From Paramecium pentaurelia (Eukaryota > Ciliophora > Oligohymenophorea > Peniculida > Parameciidae), in contig CAJJDO010000026.1 of assembly GCA_905183005.1 (NCBI GenBank), positions 361,717-425,716 of the forward strand: a stretch of DNA of 64,000 nucleotides, in the 5' to 3' direction. Shown here one piece after another: positions 1 through 12,431 of this stretch. The notes below the pieces were generated by a model. It ran no database searches and had not been told where the DNA came from. It saw nothing but the letters and a program-made list of their open reading frames with translations. A program made the position numbers and the translations under genes. Position 1 is the first letter of the stretch; each line of letters opens with the position of its first letter.

Positions 1-1
1 A

Positions 2-2420
2 ATAATTAAAGTAATTAGATCCAATAAATCACTTGGTATTGATAATTAATATAATGTATCTATTAGATTATCATATTATTATAATATTCTTCCTATTATT
101 ACAGCCAACAATATAACTAATAAGAAAGCCCCTTATTATTATAAAAAGTTCTTATTGAATTATATGTAAACACATATTATGATTTCTAATGAATATAAAA
201 AAGATGATTGTTTAACAAAATTTTAAAATATAATTGATCGATCTTCTATTATTAGACCTTAAATTATGATTGCTCTATTGAGTAAGAAAATAAGTTCAAA
301 AACAAGAAAAACTATTATAAATAGAATAATTTGAGCTTGATTATCATCTACATTAGTAAATACAGCCATAATGGATATAATCCATAAAGCAATTAATTGA
401 ACAATGATGCTAAGCATGTCAAAGATTTATGATATTGGACTTGATGGTGAAATAAGAGGGATTTATTTACTTTGTAGGTTTCTTTCTATAAAATTGAAAA
501 ACGATTATACTTTTTGAATCATTCTAAACAACAGTGTTTGTATACTTTTCTTGTTTTTAAAATTATTCCTATAATCTCTTTGGAAGTATATAAGCATTTA
601 AGAATAGATTGGACTTAAATCTTTACACAATTCCCATAGTTTTTGTCACTTTTAAAAATTTAACAATTTAAGAAGTTTGAGCTTTTGGTCTTAATGTTTA
701 TTGCAATTATAAAATATGTTATTTATCTAATGTATTGAAAGAATTTTAGTATGTAATCTTCTTTCTTTACCAATTTTAAGGAGAGTTTTCTCTAAAGGGA
801 GATAACAATTCTTCTGATTATAGTGAAATGTTAGATTCAGGTGTTTCTTTATAACAAACTTTAGCATTCGATGTTTATTATTTAGGTCCAAAAGATAAAT
901 TGAAGTTATGAATCACATTATCTTGCAACATTTAATTTTATTATTTATTATATTTTATAAAGAATACCTATAGGCTCGAGTAATTTAGAAATTACTATTG
1001 GATTTGTTCATATATTATGTATAATACAACAAATACATATTATTAAAAATGTTTTAATAAAAATTGGAGTAGATTCAAAATCACTTCCAGAATGATAAAC
1101 TCATTGAAAAATTGTTTGAGAAAAAGGAAATAACAAAAAAGTATAATTTCTATTACATATAGACTAGATATAAAAAAAGACTTAAAAGATAATCATGGAG
1201 CATTTGAAGGTGAATTCAAGGCTAGTTTCAAAAATATTGTTGATTCAAAATAATGATGGCTTATTATAGGATTATTGGATAAGGAAAATATTAACTTATA
1301 TTTTTATCAAAAAATAAATTAAAAAAAGAGATAAATAAATGACATTTAGGAATATTATAGAAAAAAATTAAAAAGAATAAAAACTAATTGAACAACTAAA
1401 GAAATCAAATAGTTAAATAATGAGTATAGGTTTAAGAAGACTTATTTTGTAATTATTTTGGGAGTTCTTAACCATAATATGATGATGAAAAAGTTATGAC
1501 TAATAAAATTAATGAAAGAAATCATGATAAATCCAATATGGCATTCAATAATATTTAGTTTCTATTTATGGATTGCAATGTGTTTATGGTGATTTTTCTA
1601 ACTCTAAATTCTAGTTTGTAGGTTTGATGCAACCTTAAGAATTTTCTTAATATTGAGTATATTTTTATCTAATTACTTAATTTTTCTATTGTCATTACAA
1701 ATCACACTCTTATGATAGAAATCAACAAGAAAGATGATAATAACTAGATTATATTAAAAATTCTTAAACATATATAATGAGTAAATAGGAGAAAGCTATA
1801 TAAAATTATATAAAGATATGCAACTGTATTCTATCTAATAAAATTTAAGATAAAAATAAATTTGAATTGATTTTTAGAGATATTAAGAGAGAAGATTAGT
1901 AGTGATCATTAATATTATAAATATTAATAAATAAATAATATCATAATTCCCCAAATATTCTTGTTACTATTTTTTATTGAGGTCTACTCTTTAAAAATGA
2001 TTTTTAACATTGCTTCTATTTATTGAAACTTATTTAACTAGACATTTTTTAAGGACTAGATTCATTTGATTTATTTATGTTAGTATAAGGAAATCTTTCT
2101 GCTCTACTTGCATTTGGAGTATACAATTAATCTTTCATAAAATTGCCTCTTAATTTTTTATGATTATCAGGAGATTCAACTTCAGTGTATAATTACAATT
2201 TAGGGAGTTCTATTTAACTATTTGTTCTTTTTATTTTGATATTACTATTAAATCCTTTTTTATAAGGATTGATGCAAATAATTTAGAGAGATTTTTGTTA
2301 TTATTTCTAAGAAGAATAAGGAGTATTTGATTAAACTGGAAAGAAAAATTATGCTGTTTTATCAAAATCAGTGGTTGAGCAAGTGTTCATAAATTATTAT
2401 TTATTTCTTATATATTATAT
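2..2420 (+). pseudogene. Eroded coding region (several frames, many TGA)
   Basis: This stretch contains several segments that read like ciliate protein but cannot be joined into one frame. The first runs open from the window edge to a TGA at 332-334. Later pieces include one around 770-910 ending at a TGA, one around 1050-1260, one around 1540-1660 and a hydrophobic one around 2040-2290 interrupted by a TGA near 2160. No set of 20-35 nt introns that I tried restores a continuous frame. It looks like the remains of one or more genes, perhaps a large membrane protein. I do not recognise the family. An undetected gene with many introns remains possible. Confidence 0.4.
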
Positions 2421-2511
2421 ATGAGTTATGTATTGTAAAAGAATATAGAAGAGAAACATCTATAATATAAATGGTGGATTTGATAATTTTAATATAATAT
2501 TACTACTCCAT

Positions 2512-3968
2512 TCAATGGTATTTTGGAAGTTCATTATTATTAATGAATTTATCAAACATTTCAAAACCATTTTGTCTTTGATCTTCAGGGACCATCTAAT
2601 TAAAATAAATATTAATAAGTTACATGTCCAGCTCCTCTTACAACAACAAACTTTAAGTAATTATATTAAGTGACCCAACCTGCCAAATCTAAATCTGTAT
2701 TTCCCCATGGAGACCAAGAATCTAATTCTTTTATACCTGGTATCATATTAATAGATTATTCAGTATCTACAACACTAACAATAGCATCCTAATCACCAGA
2801 GTATATTAAAATTCTGACTCCTGAATCGCTTAAGAAAGGTAATATTTAATAACTTCCATTTTTATTAATTGAGTAAGCTTCATTGATTTCCATATTGCAA
2901 GCAGACCAAAATTAAGGTCTTTCTAAGATGTGCAATGCTTCTTAAACTTCGGCATTATTATAGTATTCTGTAATTGGTCCAAAATCAGAACAAGGAGCAC
3001 CACTATTACCTACCTTTTAGAAATTGTTTCCTTCATACCAGGATACATATGGATATCTGATCTATTTTCCTGATTTAGTTTTTTATTTCAAAAAGTCAGG
3101 TGTTGTATCATCTTTGCAATATCCATATACATTATAAATATTAATGTTTGATCCCAAGCAGATTTCTTCAAATTGAGTTTAAGCTAATAAACACTTAATT
3201 GAATCTGGTTTAACACTACATATTTTTCTTATTGTGTTTGTAGCAGTGGGAGGCATGAAATTTCTTCTAAGGAAATACTCTTGTAATGCTGACCATCTTT
3301 TCTATGGGTCAGATACCAACAAACCATTACCAATCAAGATACCTTCTAAAGGTATTTTTAATGAGGCTTATTTATTTCCATTCACAATAGCTTTAGCTGT
3401 ATATGGAATATACATTCCTATAGATTATTATATTTAGAATACCTGCATAAGATTCTCCTGCAATAAAGAATCTATTTCTTTAAAATTATTAGAATGCTTA
3501 AAACCAAGCCAATATAGCTTAGTAGTTGTCTTGACCAGAATTCTCATCATTATATTCATATGAAGTATCCTTATTAATTGAGAATCCAACTCCTGCTGGT
3601 GATTCTATGAATAACATATTGGCTCTAGCATTCCATGGATAAGGATTCTTCTTGAATTTCCTATCTTCATCAACCATCACAAATGGGCCTATTTCTTCAT
3701 TTAATCCTAACAATGAAGAACATCCAGGACCACCATTCAACCATAATACAACAGGATCAGTTGAGGGATTACTTTGACTTTCAAGAAAAACATAGTGCAA
3801 TTATCTACATCATTATTCATCATACCTTAATCCTGTTCCAACTGGTAGATATCCTGAATAAGAACTAAAATTATAATCTCCCCATCCTGGAAATACAACT
3901 TTATCAGTATTAGGGTTAACAGCATAAACTGTTCCTATGACAAATCCTGCGATTAATAATGACATCAT
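2512..3968 (-). CDS. Serine carboxypeptidase (peptidase S10)
   Basis: A lysosomal or secreted serine carboxypeptidase of about 460 residues that removes C-terminal amino acids. It starts with a hydrophobic signal peptide (MMSLLIAGFVIGTVYA). It shows the substrate-binding motif LNGGPGCSS near residue 70, the nucleophile in GESYAG, the catalytic Asp in YSGDQDAIV, and the catalytic His in GAGHMVPEDQ close to the C terminus. Three introns are needed: 21 nt at 3805-3825, about 25 nt just after GESYAG, and 28 nt just after GAGH. Removing them gives a frame that is a multiple of three and ends at the TGA at 2512. All triad residues are present, so the enzyme should be active. Confidence 0.93.
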
Positions 3969-4266
3969 TATTATTATTATTATTTTATCAAAATACTATC
4001 GATTCAAATAAATCACTATTTCATTACAATAATCATTATGTATGTAAACTTATGTCATATATTATTTACTAATTTTATCTTCTTTGATTATATTTCCTAA
4101 TCATATTCTCTTAATTCCGCTTAATTATTTTGTAATTATATGTTATATATAGAATTTTTAAAATATCTCAATTAGTTTTAATTTTTAAACTCCCAAACAC
4201 CCTAATACACAAGAGTAATTTGAATAATTAATTAAATCTTAATACTAATTAATTATTAATTGGTAA

Positions 4267-4722
4267 ATGAAGAGAAAAATATACAAGAAAGAATATGAGG
4301 TTGAATCTATTGTAGATAAGAGATATGATGAACATACTAAATCCTATCTGTATTAAATTAAATGGAAGGGCTATCCACATTCATAAAACACATGGGAACC
4401 TATAGAACATTTATAAAATCCGCATGTGAAAAAAATGGTGAAAGAATTTGATTAAGCACAGGAGACACCTTCATCTAAAAAATAAATTAATTTAGAACTC
4501 CTTAAACAATGTTTACTAAAGAAACTAACAGAGTTTTTAATGAAAAATGTTCCTTAAGAAAATGATATTCAGGAAATTATTTTAAGTGATTTCAGCATAT
4601 CATCAAATGAAAAGAGATCAAATTTAAAAATTCCTAAATTAAGATAGGATACTAAAAAGTCTACTAAGAAACCTAATTAATAGTTCTAAAATACTCTAAA
4701 TTCTCTAAATTCAAATTCTTGA
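4267..4722 (+). CDS. Small chromodomain protein
   Basis: An intronless 151-residue protein. Residues about 8-60 form a chromodomain: the opening YEVESIVDKR, the core YQIKWKGYPHSQNTWEP and a closing helix ending in KKMVKEFDQ. The aromatic residues at the methyl-lysine cage positions (Tyr in YEVE, Trp and Tyr in KWKGY) are present. By family it should bind methylated histone H3 tails in the nucleus. The rest is a short helical segment followed by a basic, Ser/Asn/Gln-rich tail. There is no chromoshadow domain, so it is not a full HP1. Ciliate chromodomain proteins take part in heterochromatin and developmental DNA elimination, but which role applies here is not shown by the sequence. Confidence 0.85.
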
Positions 4723-4944
4723 GTACAATTTTTTTAACTTAATCAATATTTATAATATATTTTAATAAAGAGAAAATTTATAAATTGTATAAGCAACAAT
4801 TTCTATTTCTTGTTTGGTTGATTTCTTTTTTAATTAGTCAATTAATATGATATATAGGAATCTATAATCACTAATCATAAATTGAGAAATTATTTGTTAT
4901 AATCAATTTATTTCTTAATTAAGAAATAAAATATTTTATAATAT

Positions 4945-6929
4945 ATGTAAGGGAAATCTCAGAGAGATGTTGCTAGTTCATTGGATCTTAATTCATCAAA
5001 TATCACTTAATCTCCTAATCAAGTTATATTTAATGGATTGATTCTAAAACCAAATTCTCCAAGAACAGTTTTAGCATGTTAGAGGTTAGGAATTGATATG
5101 GGCATTTTCTAAATAAAGTAATATGATGCCCATATAATTTTTATAGAGATCTTAACCATTTCCGTACTAATGATTGTTATAATGATGAAATTATTCAATT
5201 ACGATATGAGCATTACATTAATAAAACTAATTGTAAAGTTCAATAATATTTTAGAACTATTGAATGAAATATTTTAGAAAAGAAAAGAAATCATATAAAA
5301 AAATAGATAACGTTAATTATAATGTGCTTCAATTGAGTCTCTCGAAAGATCAGTTTCTCTAAAGTAAGGTTCTACTATAGATTAATTAGAGTATGTTTTT
5401 ATAGTTTATATATTTCTATAGACTAAAAAAACAAATGGATTATGCTTACAATAAGACTTTATAATATTTACAATAAAAGGATTTAGTTGAGGGATAGATT
5501 CCATAGGCTTTAGGGGAATGTCAAGATGTTGCAGAATTAGAAGGTGGTCTTAATAAAGAATTATAAAGATATAATAAACATAAAATTGTGAAAATAGTAT
5601 TTAAATTAATTATTTAAGAGAGAAGCATAAATTAAATTAGAAGAAGACAAAAAGAGAGTTGAATTAATAGAAAAAATTCAGGAAAGAGATTAAAGAATAG
5701 TTTAAATTATGATGAAAAAATAATAAGAAATGAAAGAGAAATATGGATCATCTAAGAAAGTTGAAAATAAAAGAATTGATACTTAGGAAATAGAAAGTAA
5801 ATCTTAACCTAGAGATAATGAAACATAAAAAAATATATAATCATAATTATCGTAAAAGTATATTAAAATTAAGTACTTATGATATCAGAAGTAAAATGTT
5901 AATGAAAGGGGATGATTAAAAAGAAAAGAAAAAAAGGGAATAAGTTTTATTGAGAAAAGAAGAATTTGAAAAATAAATTGATTTAGATTGCCAAATATAA
6001 ATGGCTAAAATATAATAGAAATTAGAGAATAGTGAGAAATTATAAAAAGAATTAATTTAAAATAAAATAGAAAAAATAAAAGAATAAAATCTAAAGGAAC
6101 AATAAATTATGAAATAACAAAAGTAACTTAAAGACAAGATATCACAAGATCATATTAATTAACTTTTAGAAAAAATGGTATAAAAGGAAAAAGATTTTTA
6201 AATTAATTAAAAATCAATTTAGAATGTAGAATAAGAAAAAAAATTAGAAATTAAATAAAAATAAAAGTAAATTAAATCTAATTAAGGCGATATTTTTAAA
6301 GACAGAGAGTAAATATTTATTTATTAAATTCTTAGTGAGAAATTAAAATAATTAAATGAAAAGTTTTTGAAGATAGAATAATTTAATAAAATAAAAAAAG
6401 TAATTCAATTAATCAATTTAGGAAGAATAAAATAATAAAATCTTATTAAAATAAGAATTAAGAAAATTGAAAGAATAAGACAAATAAGATATTTTAGAAA
6501 GACAAAAAAGATAGAATGAATATAGAATGTTAGAAATTACAGAAAAATATAGATAAGTTGATGAAAAAAACTAATTAAAATAATATTAAAATGTAAAAAA
6601 TATATTTATTATAATATAGACTCTCTTATAATAGACTTCTATGTAAATCAGCAAATAAGAAATAGTAGAAAGAAATAGAATATACTCTCATTTATAATAA
6701 ATGAGTGATAATCTCTTCAATAAAAAAGTTAGAAAGCGAAAGTAATCTAATCAAATAATAAATTAGTTTGAGTCAATTAGATAAAAATATTCTCACTATA
6801 AAACCTAAAGTCATTAATCAAAAAGAGGACACAGAGTTTGAAGATCACACAAGATTATTAATAACAATGCTATAAATATCAGATGCAGATGAAACATTAA
6901 AAAATAAATTAAGTAGAAGACATAATTGA
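4945..6929 (+). CDS. Long coiled-coil protein, Gln/Lys-rich
   Basis: A protein of about 591 residues that I do not recognise. I inferred eight introns of 22-31 nt; with all removed the exon sum is a multiple of three. One junction near 5870-5900 has two possible acceptors, the better being a 31-nt GTA...CAG intron. The N terminus (about 120 residues) is non-repetitive. After it come long heptad-like stretches rich in Gln, Lys, Glu and Ile, from about 5400 to 6800, then a short acidic tail ending SRRHN. No enzyme motif or membrane segment is evident. Such proteins are common in the ciliate cortex and basal bodies, but this is only inference. Confidence 0.7.
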
Positions 6930-7221
6930 TGAGTTTTTATTTTTCTTTTATTTATGTTATTATCATAATAAATATAAGAATTCTATAAATTTTAATAATT
7001 TAGGATTATTATTTGCAAATATATGATGTTATACTTCTACATGGAATCTCCTCAAGATTAAGAATTCTTTATCAAAGTGTTCAAAAAATTAAGTATGATT
7101 TTTAATTTTTAAACAAAAAAAGTATGATAATTTCTTTTTCTTTATTGATTTCATCTCAAATTTCTTAAATATTAAAAATAAATCATTTATTAAATATATG
7201 AAAATTAAAAAATACTTAAAA

Positions 7222-8446
7222 TCATACATAACATTTGTTTGTGGTTGGATCAAAATAACAGTTTAATATTGGATCATATATTATTTTTACAAAGTTTTCT
7301 TATTCCTTCCTATTCTCTAATATTAATGTGGTATTTCCTTATTTTGTAATCGTAGTACATCCAATTGGATTTTTTATAGTAATTTCCTATTTAGAGCTTC
7401 CTTAGTTTTCAATAGCATTAATTGCATTCATGATATTAAGTAAATCTCCTTCTTCATTTTATTCTTTATTTTTTTCAATTTCTTTTGTTTTTTATTAATT
7501 GTTATCTTGTTCTATAATTTTAATTAATTCATCAATGTTTTTTAAATCAATTTCATCATTCTCCAAAATCTTTTATTTTTTATCAACATTTAAAGATAAA
7601 TCTAAAAATTCATTTTCTTTATTTTATTTTTCTTATTTCTATAATTTACTCTTTATTTTTGTTTCACATTCAGTTGAGCTATTCTTTTGTTAATGTTCTT
7701 GAATTTTTTATGGGTTTAAAGTTAACTTTTATACTTTAGGAATATCATATTATATCTATTTAAGTTTAGCTTATTTAAGTGCATTAGCATTCAATTATTA
7801 TTCTTGATTATTATCTACAAACAATTCTTATTCATTTTAAAATGAAATCAAAAAACTTTTAGGATTAGATTCAATTGGATATTAAAACTATGACAATAAT
7901 TATTCATTATAATTTTGCATAGTAAAAATTCTTCTTATATAACAAGAACTCTAAATTAATATTGATTCCAAACTTCTATAACTAGATCCTTTGAATTAGG
8001 ATATAAATGAAGGCATATGAATTAATATGGTCACCCAATTATTATAGATTGACTATGATTATAAGGGATAAGAGATAAAAAATGGTTTACATTCACTTTT
8101 TTTTAAAGAATTCAAAATTATTCTTCTTCTTGTAGATTTAGTATCAACTACAAATAATTCAAGATGTATAGAATCTTTAAATTATCCTTGAATTCCTATT
8201 ATAGGATGAACCAAAGATAATTCAGAATCTTTTCCATGCGGCAATTTAACTTATTTTGTCATTAATAGGTATGCTGTAATGAATTTAATCTTTACTTTTT
8301 AAGACTGAGTTATATTCATAAACAGAAGATTAAAGATCTATCAATTTAGAGTAATGTTTAAGTTTTTCTTTATTTCCATTAGAATTCTTAGCATCTTTTG
8401 AATTATAGACTTCAAAAATTGGGGATTGATAACAATTTAAAAACAT
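7222..8446 (-). CDS. CFAP20-domain protein (CFAP20DC-like)
   Basis: A protein of about 400 residues. The N-terminal half follows the CFAP20/Bug22 fold: it opens with YQSPIFEVYNSKD, continues with a strand set near LVHPIIGIQGQFKDSIHLEL, then VVDTKSTRRRI, KPFFISYPLQ, NNWVTILIHM and ILIQSSCYIRRIF. These align by eye with canonical CFAP20 segments such as VLDDKNVRRRF, KPFICTMPM and IHANCRIRRVYF. The C-terminal half is a Gln/Glu-rich coiled coil absent from CFAP20 itself, as in CFAP20-domain-containing paralogues. One 22-nt intron with a CAG acceptor is needed. CFAP20 sits on the inner junction of doublet microtubules; whether this paralogue does is inference. Confidence 0.72.
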
Positions 8447-8462
8447 AAATAATAATTAACTG

Positions 8463-8879
8463 TCATTCTTCTTTAATTTAAGAAAGAATATAATGTTTGT
8501 AGCCTAATTTACGACTATATTCAATAGTTTTATGAATTGGAATGACTAAAAGAGCTGTACCCAATCCTATGCCTTTTTTATAAGCCATGGCTCTTAAGAA
8601 TTTGATCCATAATGTTGGTTTGAGCTTTGAAAATTCAACATTAGCATTAAGATATTCACTAACTAATCTTGCACTTAAAACCAAGGGTACTGATAACAAT
8701 ATTTAATATTAAAGTTTGTTCCATTGTTTTTTATCATATTCATCTTATTGGAATTGGAATAATAACACTTTCCCCATCATTTTTTTAAAGTCTGATCTTT
8801 AATGATCTGTAAGAAATTATAATCTTTCAGCAATATCCCTTTATGATAGATTATTTAATTATTCTCTTATCTCTCCCAT
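8463..8879 (-). CDS. Hypothetical protein with two hydrophobic segments
   Basis: An intronless 138-residue protein. The first 60 residues are polar and helical (opening MGEIREQLNNLSQRD). Two hydrophobic stretches follow: one near LLSVPLVLSARLV and one near GIGLGTALLVIPIH. The tail is basic (YSRKLGYKHYIL). It may be a small membrane protein. The stop lies only 16 bp upstream of the start codon of the CFAP20-domain gene on the same strand. I recognise no family. Confidence 0.6.
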
Positions 8880-8959
8880 AATTAAATTTATTAATAAAAT
8901 ATTACTTATATTTTATACTTTCACAGAAACCTAGATATTTTCAATAAATAAAATATATA

Positions 8960-9905
8960 TCATATTAAAATACTATCAAATTCTTCATTTAGCAATTATT
9001 TATTTACAAAAAAACAAGGAAATATAAGATCTCCATCAAAAATTATAGCTGCAAAATACCAAATATTATCATTTTTATATAATTATTTTCGAAATTCAAT
9101 TAATTAAATTTCCAACAACATCCATAAATAAATACAAATGATTATCAATAACCTAATTATTTAATATATTACCAAAGAATTCCAGTTTCAAAATTATCAA
9201 ATAATAAGACTGAATATACTCCTCCAAATTCTATTATAATTACAATACTTATCCTAATATAATTATTTATAAGAATTACCTTAATAATTAATTTTTAATT
9301 AAAAAACAGTTTTTAGTGTTTGATTTCCTATCAACATGAAAAAAGATTATCATCAAAAGTAAATTTATGAATATTAATAATTAAATTAATTCAAATCTTA
9401 TGAAATCAATCAAAACTACTAAATATGCTATCCAAAATATTCTAGATAATGAATTTATCATCTATACAATAATATTAATAACTATTTCATACAAATAAAA
9501 TAATATTTTTAGGAAATGTTTATGTAATATCCTATTCGAATTATCCAACCACCAAAGTTATTACATAAATCATCAATAATACTAATAAAACTATAATCGA
9601 TATTTCCTCATAAATAGTAAACAATTCTATGACCAAAAATATTCCTATAACTAATAAAGTAAAAAACTATAGAGTTGCCAGCATTATTAAAAATCTCATT
9701 TGATTTTCTTAAATAGTAAGAATTTCATCAGGCAGAGAAGGATTTTTATGACCTCCTTCAACTACTGCATTCGCACTTATCATGGCTTTTTTTACTGTAT
9801 ATTCAGTATTTTTGGCAATTTTATGGATTAAGGGGTTATGAGATGGAGCATTCACCTTAAAATAAAATTAAAATTTACATCAATAAGGATATCTCTTTCA
9901 TTCAT
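8960..9905 (-). CDS. Multi-pass membrane protein, TMBIM/BAX-inhibitor-like
   Basis: About 281 residues after removing four introns (23, 31, 26 and 20 nt); the exon sum is a multiple of three. A hydrophilic N terminus of about 60 residues leads to roughly seven hydrophobic helices, starting at QMRFLIMLATLQFFTLLV and ending at WYFAAIIFDGDLIFP. The layout of short loops and the last helix, in which an Asp sits in the motif DGDLIF, resembles the TMBIM/Lifeguard family of calcium-leak channels, whose last helix carries acidic residues. Similarity is by architecture rather than strong motif identity, so another seven-helix family cannot be excluded. The first intron ends in AAG. Confidence 0.55.
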
Positions 9906-9931
9906 TATTATAAATATAAAAAAATCATCAT

Positions 9932-10852
9932 TCAAACAACCAATTAGATTATTTTTTTAAAAACTTCTGATAACTATTACAAATTTATTTCAAATTAATC
10001 CTGATTTGAAGTGATACTATTCAACATAGTTTTAATTTCTGTATAATAATTTTTATTATCCTCAATATTCTATAAAATATACTTATTGATTTTTGTAATT
10101 TACAAAATGAATGCTTTTAATTTAATTAATTGTTTATCATTAAAACAGAATCATTTATAAATAATTGAATGCTAATTGTAAACGTTTCAATTCTTTTTTA
10201 TTTATATTAGATTGATAGTAATTATATTTATTTATACTAATTTACAATTAAAATTTACTCTAAATCACATTCATATTTATGTTTTATTTAGATCACCACA
10301 TCTTTTAAATATTATTCCAATGTATTATATTCATTATTTTAAATCACAATATTTTGTTGTTTTTAAATTTACTCAATTTATTTCCTTATTTAATTAATTT
10401 AACATTTTTATGAAAGAATAAACTCTTCAATAATATTTTCAATATTTGACTCATAATCATTAAGGTATTCATCGTTTTCATCATAGATTTGATGCTTCAA
10501 AAATTTTTGAAGTATTTGATATGTCGATTTTTTAATTCTATTTATTTCTTTTAAGTATATATTTCTTTTATTTTTTTGAGCTTCATTTATTAATTCTCTA
10601 AATAGTTCAATCATTTTACATCTTAGTATTTAATTATTTGATTTTGCTTACTTGTTCTTGCTCTAGCATTTCAAGTTTGTTAATTCTCTAATTAAGCTCT
10701 AAATTTGTAAGACTATTTTCAAATAACTTATCATTAAGCATTTCAATCTAATTTTACAACCCTATTATAATCATTTCATATTCTGTGGAATCTGTTTAAT
10801 TTTAAATAGATTATTTGCTATCTTCGTTATATCTATCATTTTCTTTTATCAT
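9932..10852 (-). CDS. Coiled-coil protein with a one-base frame break
   Basis: A Gln/Asn/Lys-rich coiled-coil protein of about 290 residues. Two 22-nt GTA...TAG introns are inferred, one interrupting KQLNTK/IELINEAQ and one interrupting ECDL/INKYNYY. After removing them the total is one base over a multiple of three. The frame changes at a run of four A on the + strand (10142-10145): dropping one base joins NYLQMILF to NDKQLIKL and keeps a coding-like frame to the TGA at 9932. It is either an assembly error or a genuine lesion. The start codon is only 24 bp from the divergent start at 10877. Confidence 0.55.
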
Positions 10853-10876
10853 TTATTTTATTAATTATCTAAATAA

Positions 10877-11322
10877 ATGAATATTGAAAATTACTAATAG
10901 CACTAATTGTAAAAGAGAATAAAAGAAAGGTTTGTGTATGAAGCCAAATTTTTGGTTGATTAATGGAGGTATTTTGTTTTATTGTATCAATAGATCTATT
11001 TTTGAATAAAGACACTTTTAAGATGGAAAAATGATCAAATATACTCTCGACCAAGCTGCTGATATTGTAGGTGTTTCAAGAAAAACTCTAGAAGATTATT
11101 ATTATTGCTTAAAAAAAGCAGAGAAAATAAGTAAACAATTTAACATATAGAGTAGTTGATATTAATTAATTTATGAATTGTAAAATGGGAGTAATCCGAA
11201 GAATCATCAAAGAACATAAAAAATAGTCGGATGAATAGAATTTAATGGATACAAATTAATTCTTCGACTTAGAGAATGAAAATAAAGAGCCAAGAAAAAA
11301 TAGTTTTGAATATGATGATTGA
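10877..11322 (+). CDS. Small putative helix-turn-helix-like protein
   Basis: A 131-residue protein once two 25-nt introns are removed (10969-10993 and one beginning near 11130 and ending TAGAGTAG). The core segment TLDQAADIVGVSRKTLEDYY has the look of a helix-turn-helix: a helix, the turn Gly-Val-Ser, and a second helix. It is followed by a basic segment KMGVIRRIIKEHKK and an acidic tail. I believe this core recurs in unnamed ciliate proteins, but cannot cite a family. DNA binding is inference. It shares a 24-bp intergenic space with the divergent gene ending at 9932. Confidence 0.6.
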
Positions 11323-12431
11323 GTAGAAATGATAATATATATTTGTGTAAACACTATACAATATTTCTTATGAAAATAACTACTCATAACTATACTTATT
11401 ATTTCAATGACAATATATCTGTTCCTCATTCTAAGTGTCACTTCAAAATATATTATTAACTTATATCGAATTCCTATTGCCTTAAAGAAAGACTCAAATG
11501 CATTTTAAATCAAAGTTTTTTAGCTTTAATTTGAATAACGGATTGTATTTGATAAGAAATTTCATTATGATTTTTAGATAATTATCTATAAAATTATTTT
11601 TATACAAAGAAAAATAAAATAAGTGGAACAATTTTACTATTAATATCTACTATCTTAACTTTGATACTCAAATTATATATCTTAATATATGATTAGAGAT
11701 TTCGAATTCATTAGAGAGAATGATTAGTTGATTATTATTAAAAATAATTGAATAAAATATATAGTATTGTTTATATTTTTATATTCCATAATATTTAGTA
11801 TTAATTCATAATTAGTAAAATAGACTAATAAAATCAAAACATATTTAATTAATTTATCTAAATTGCTCTCTGTTAAGCTTATAATTGATGCTTATTACTT
11901 ATTATAATTCTAAAATAATAAATAATTTAATAAAGGAACATAAATTACAAATCATCTCATTCAATGTTAATTTACATATATTCTAAACCTTATCATCATA
12001 ATAATACTATATTTAAATAAAATAATGAGATTTCACTCTATAAACGTTATATATATATAATCTATGTAATTTAAATTGAAACTATATCCAGCATTTTATA
12101 TAAAGTCATATCATTGTTTGATTACAAATAATTAGATTGAATAGTTAATATCATATTAATATTCATAAGTAATCATTAAATGAGACTAAATCTATATTTA
12201 GAACATTTTTTCTAAATCAACTGTATAAAATTATGATTCTCATACTTAAGTTTAAAAAAAACTATACTAATTCATGTTTAGTGAAATAGAGATATATGTA
12301 CAAAGATCATTTAGAGATATTAGATTCGTTATAAAAGTGATATATAATTATTTTGATGATAAAAAAATCCGTTTTTAAATAATTCCTTGTTATAAAAGGA
12401 GGACAATTGCAAATTCATTTTCATTATTAAA
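11323..12431. other. Long AT-rich intergenic region
   Basis: About 1.1 kb without a convincing gene, unusually long for this window. All frames are broken by TGA or look non-coding. The last 100 bases before the trichocyst gene contain TTGTTATAAAAGGAGGACA (around 12388-12406), a possible promoter-proximal element, but this is only a guess. Confidence 0.5.

Noticed and set aside
10605..10665. Apparent frameshift and second start (MIELF...) in the coiled-coil gene
   Set aside because: A 22-nt GTA...TAG intron that contains this ATG restores the frame, so no frameshift or extra gene is needed.
11120..11170. Apparent frameshift in the small helix-turn-helix-like gene
   Set aside because: Using a 25-nt intron that ends in TAGAGTAG, instead of the first TAG, makes the frame continuous.
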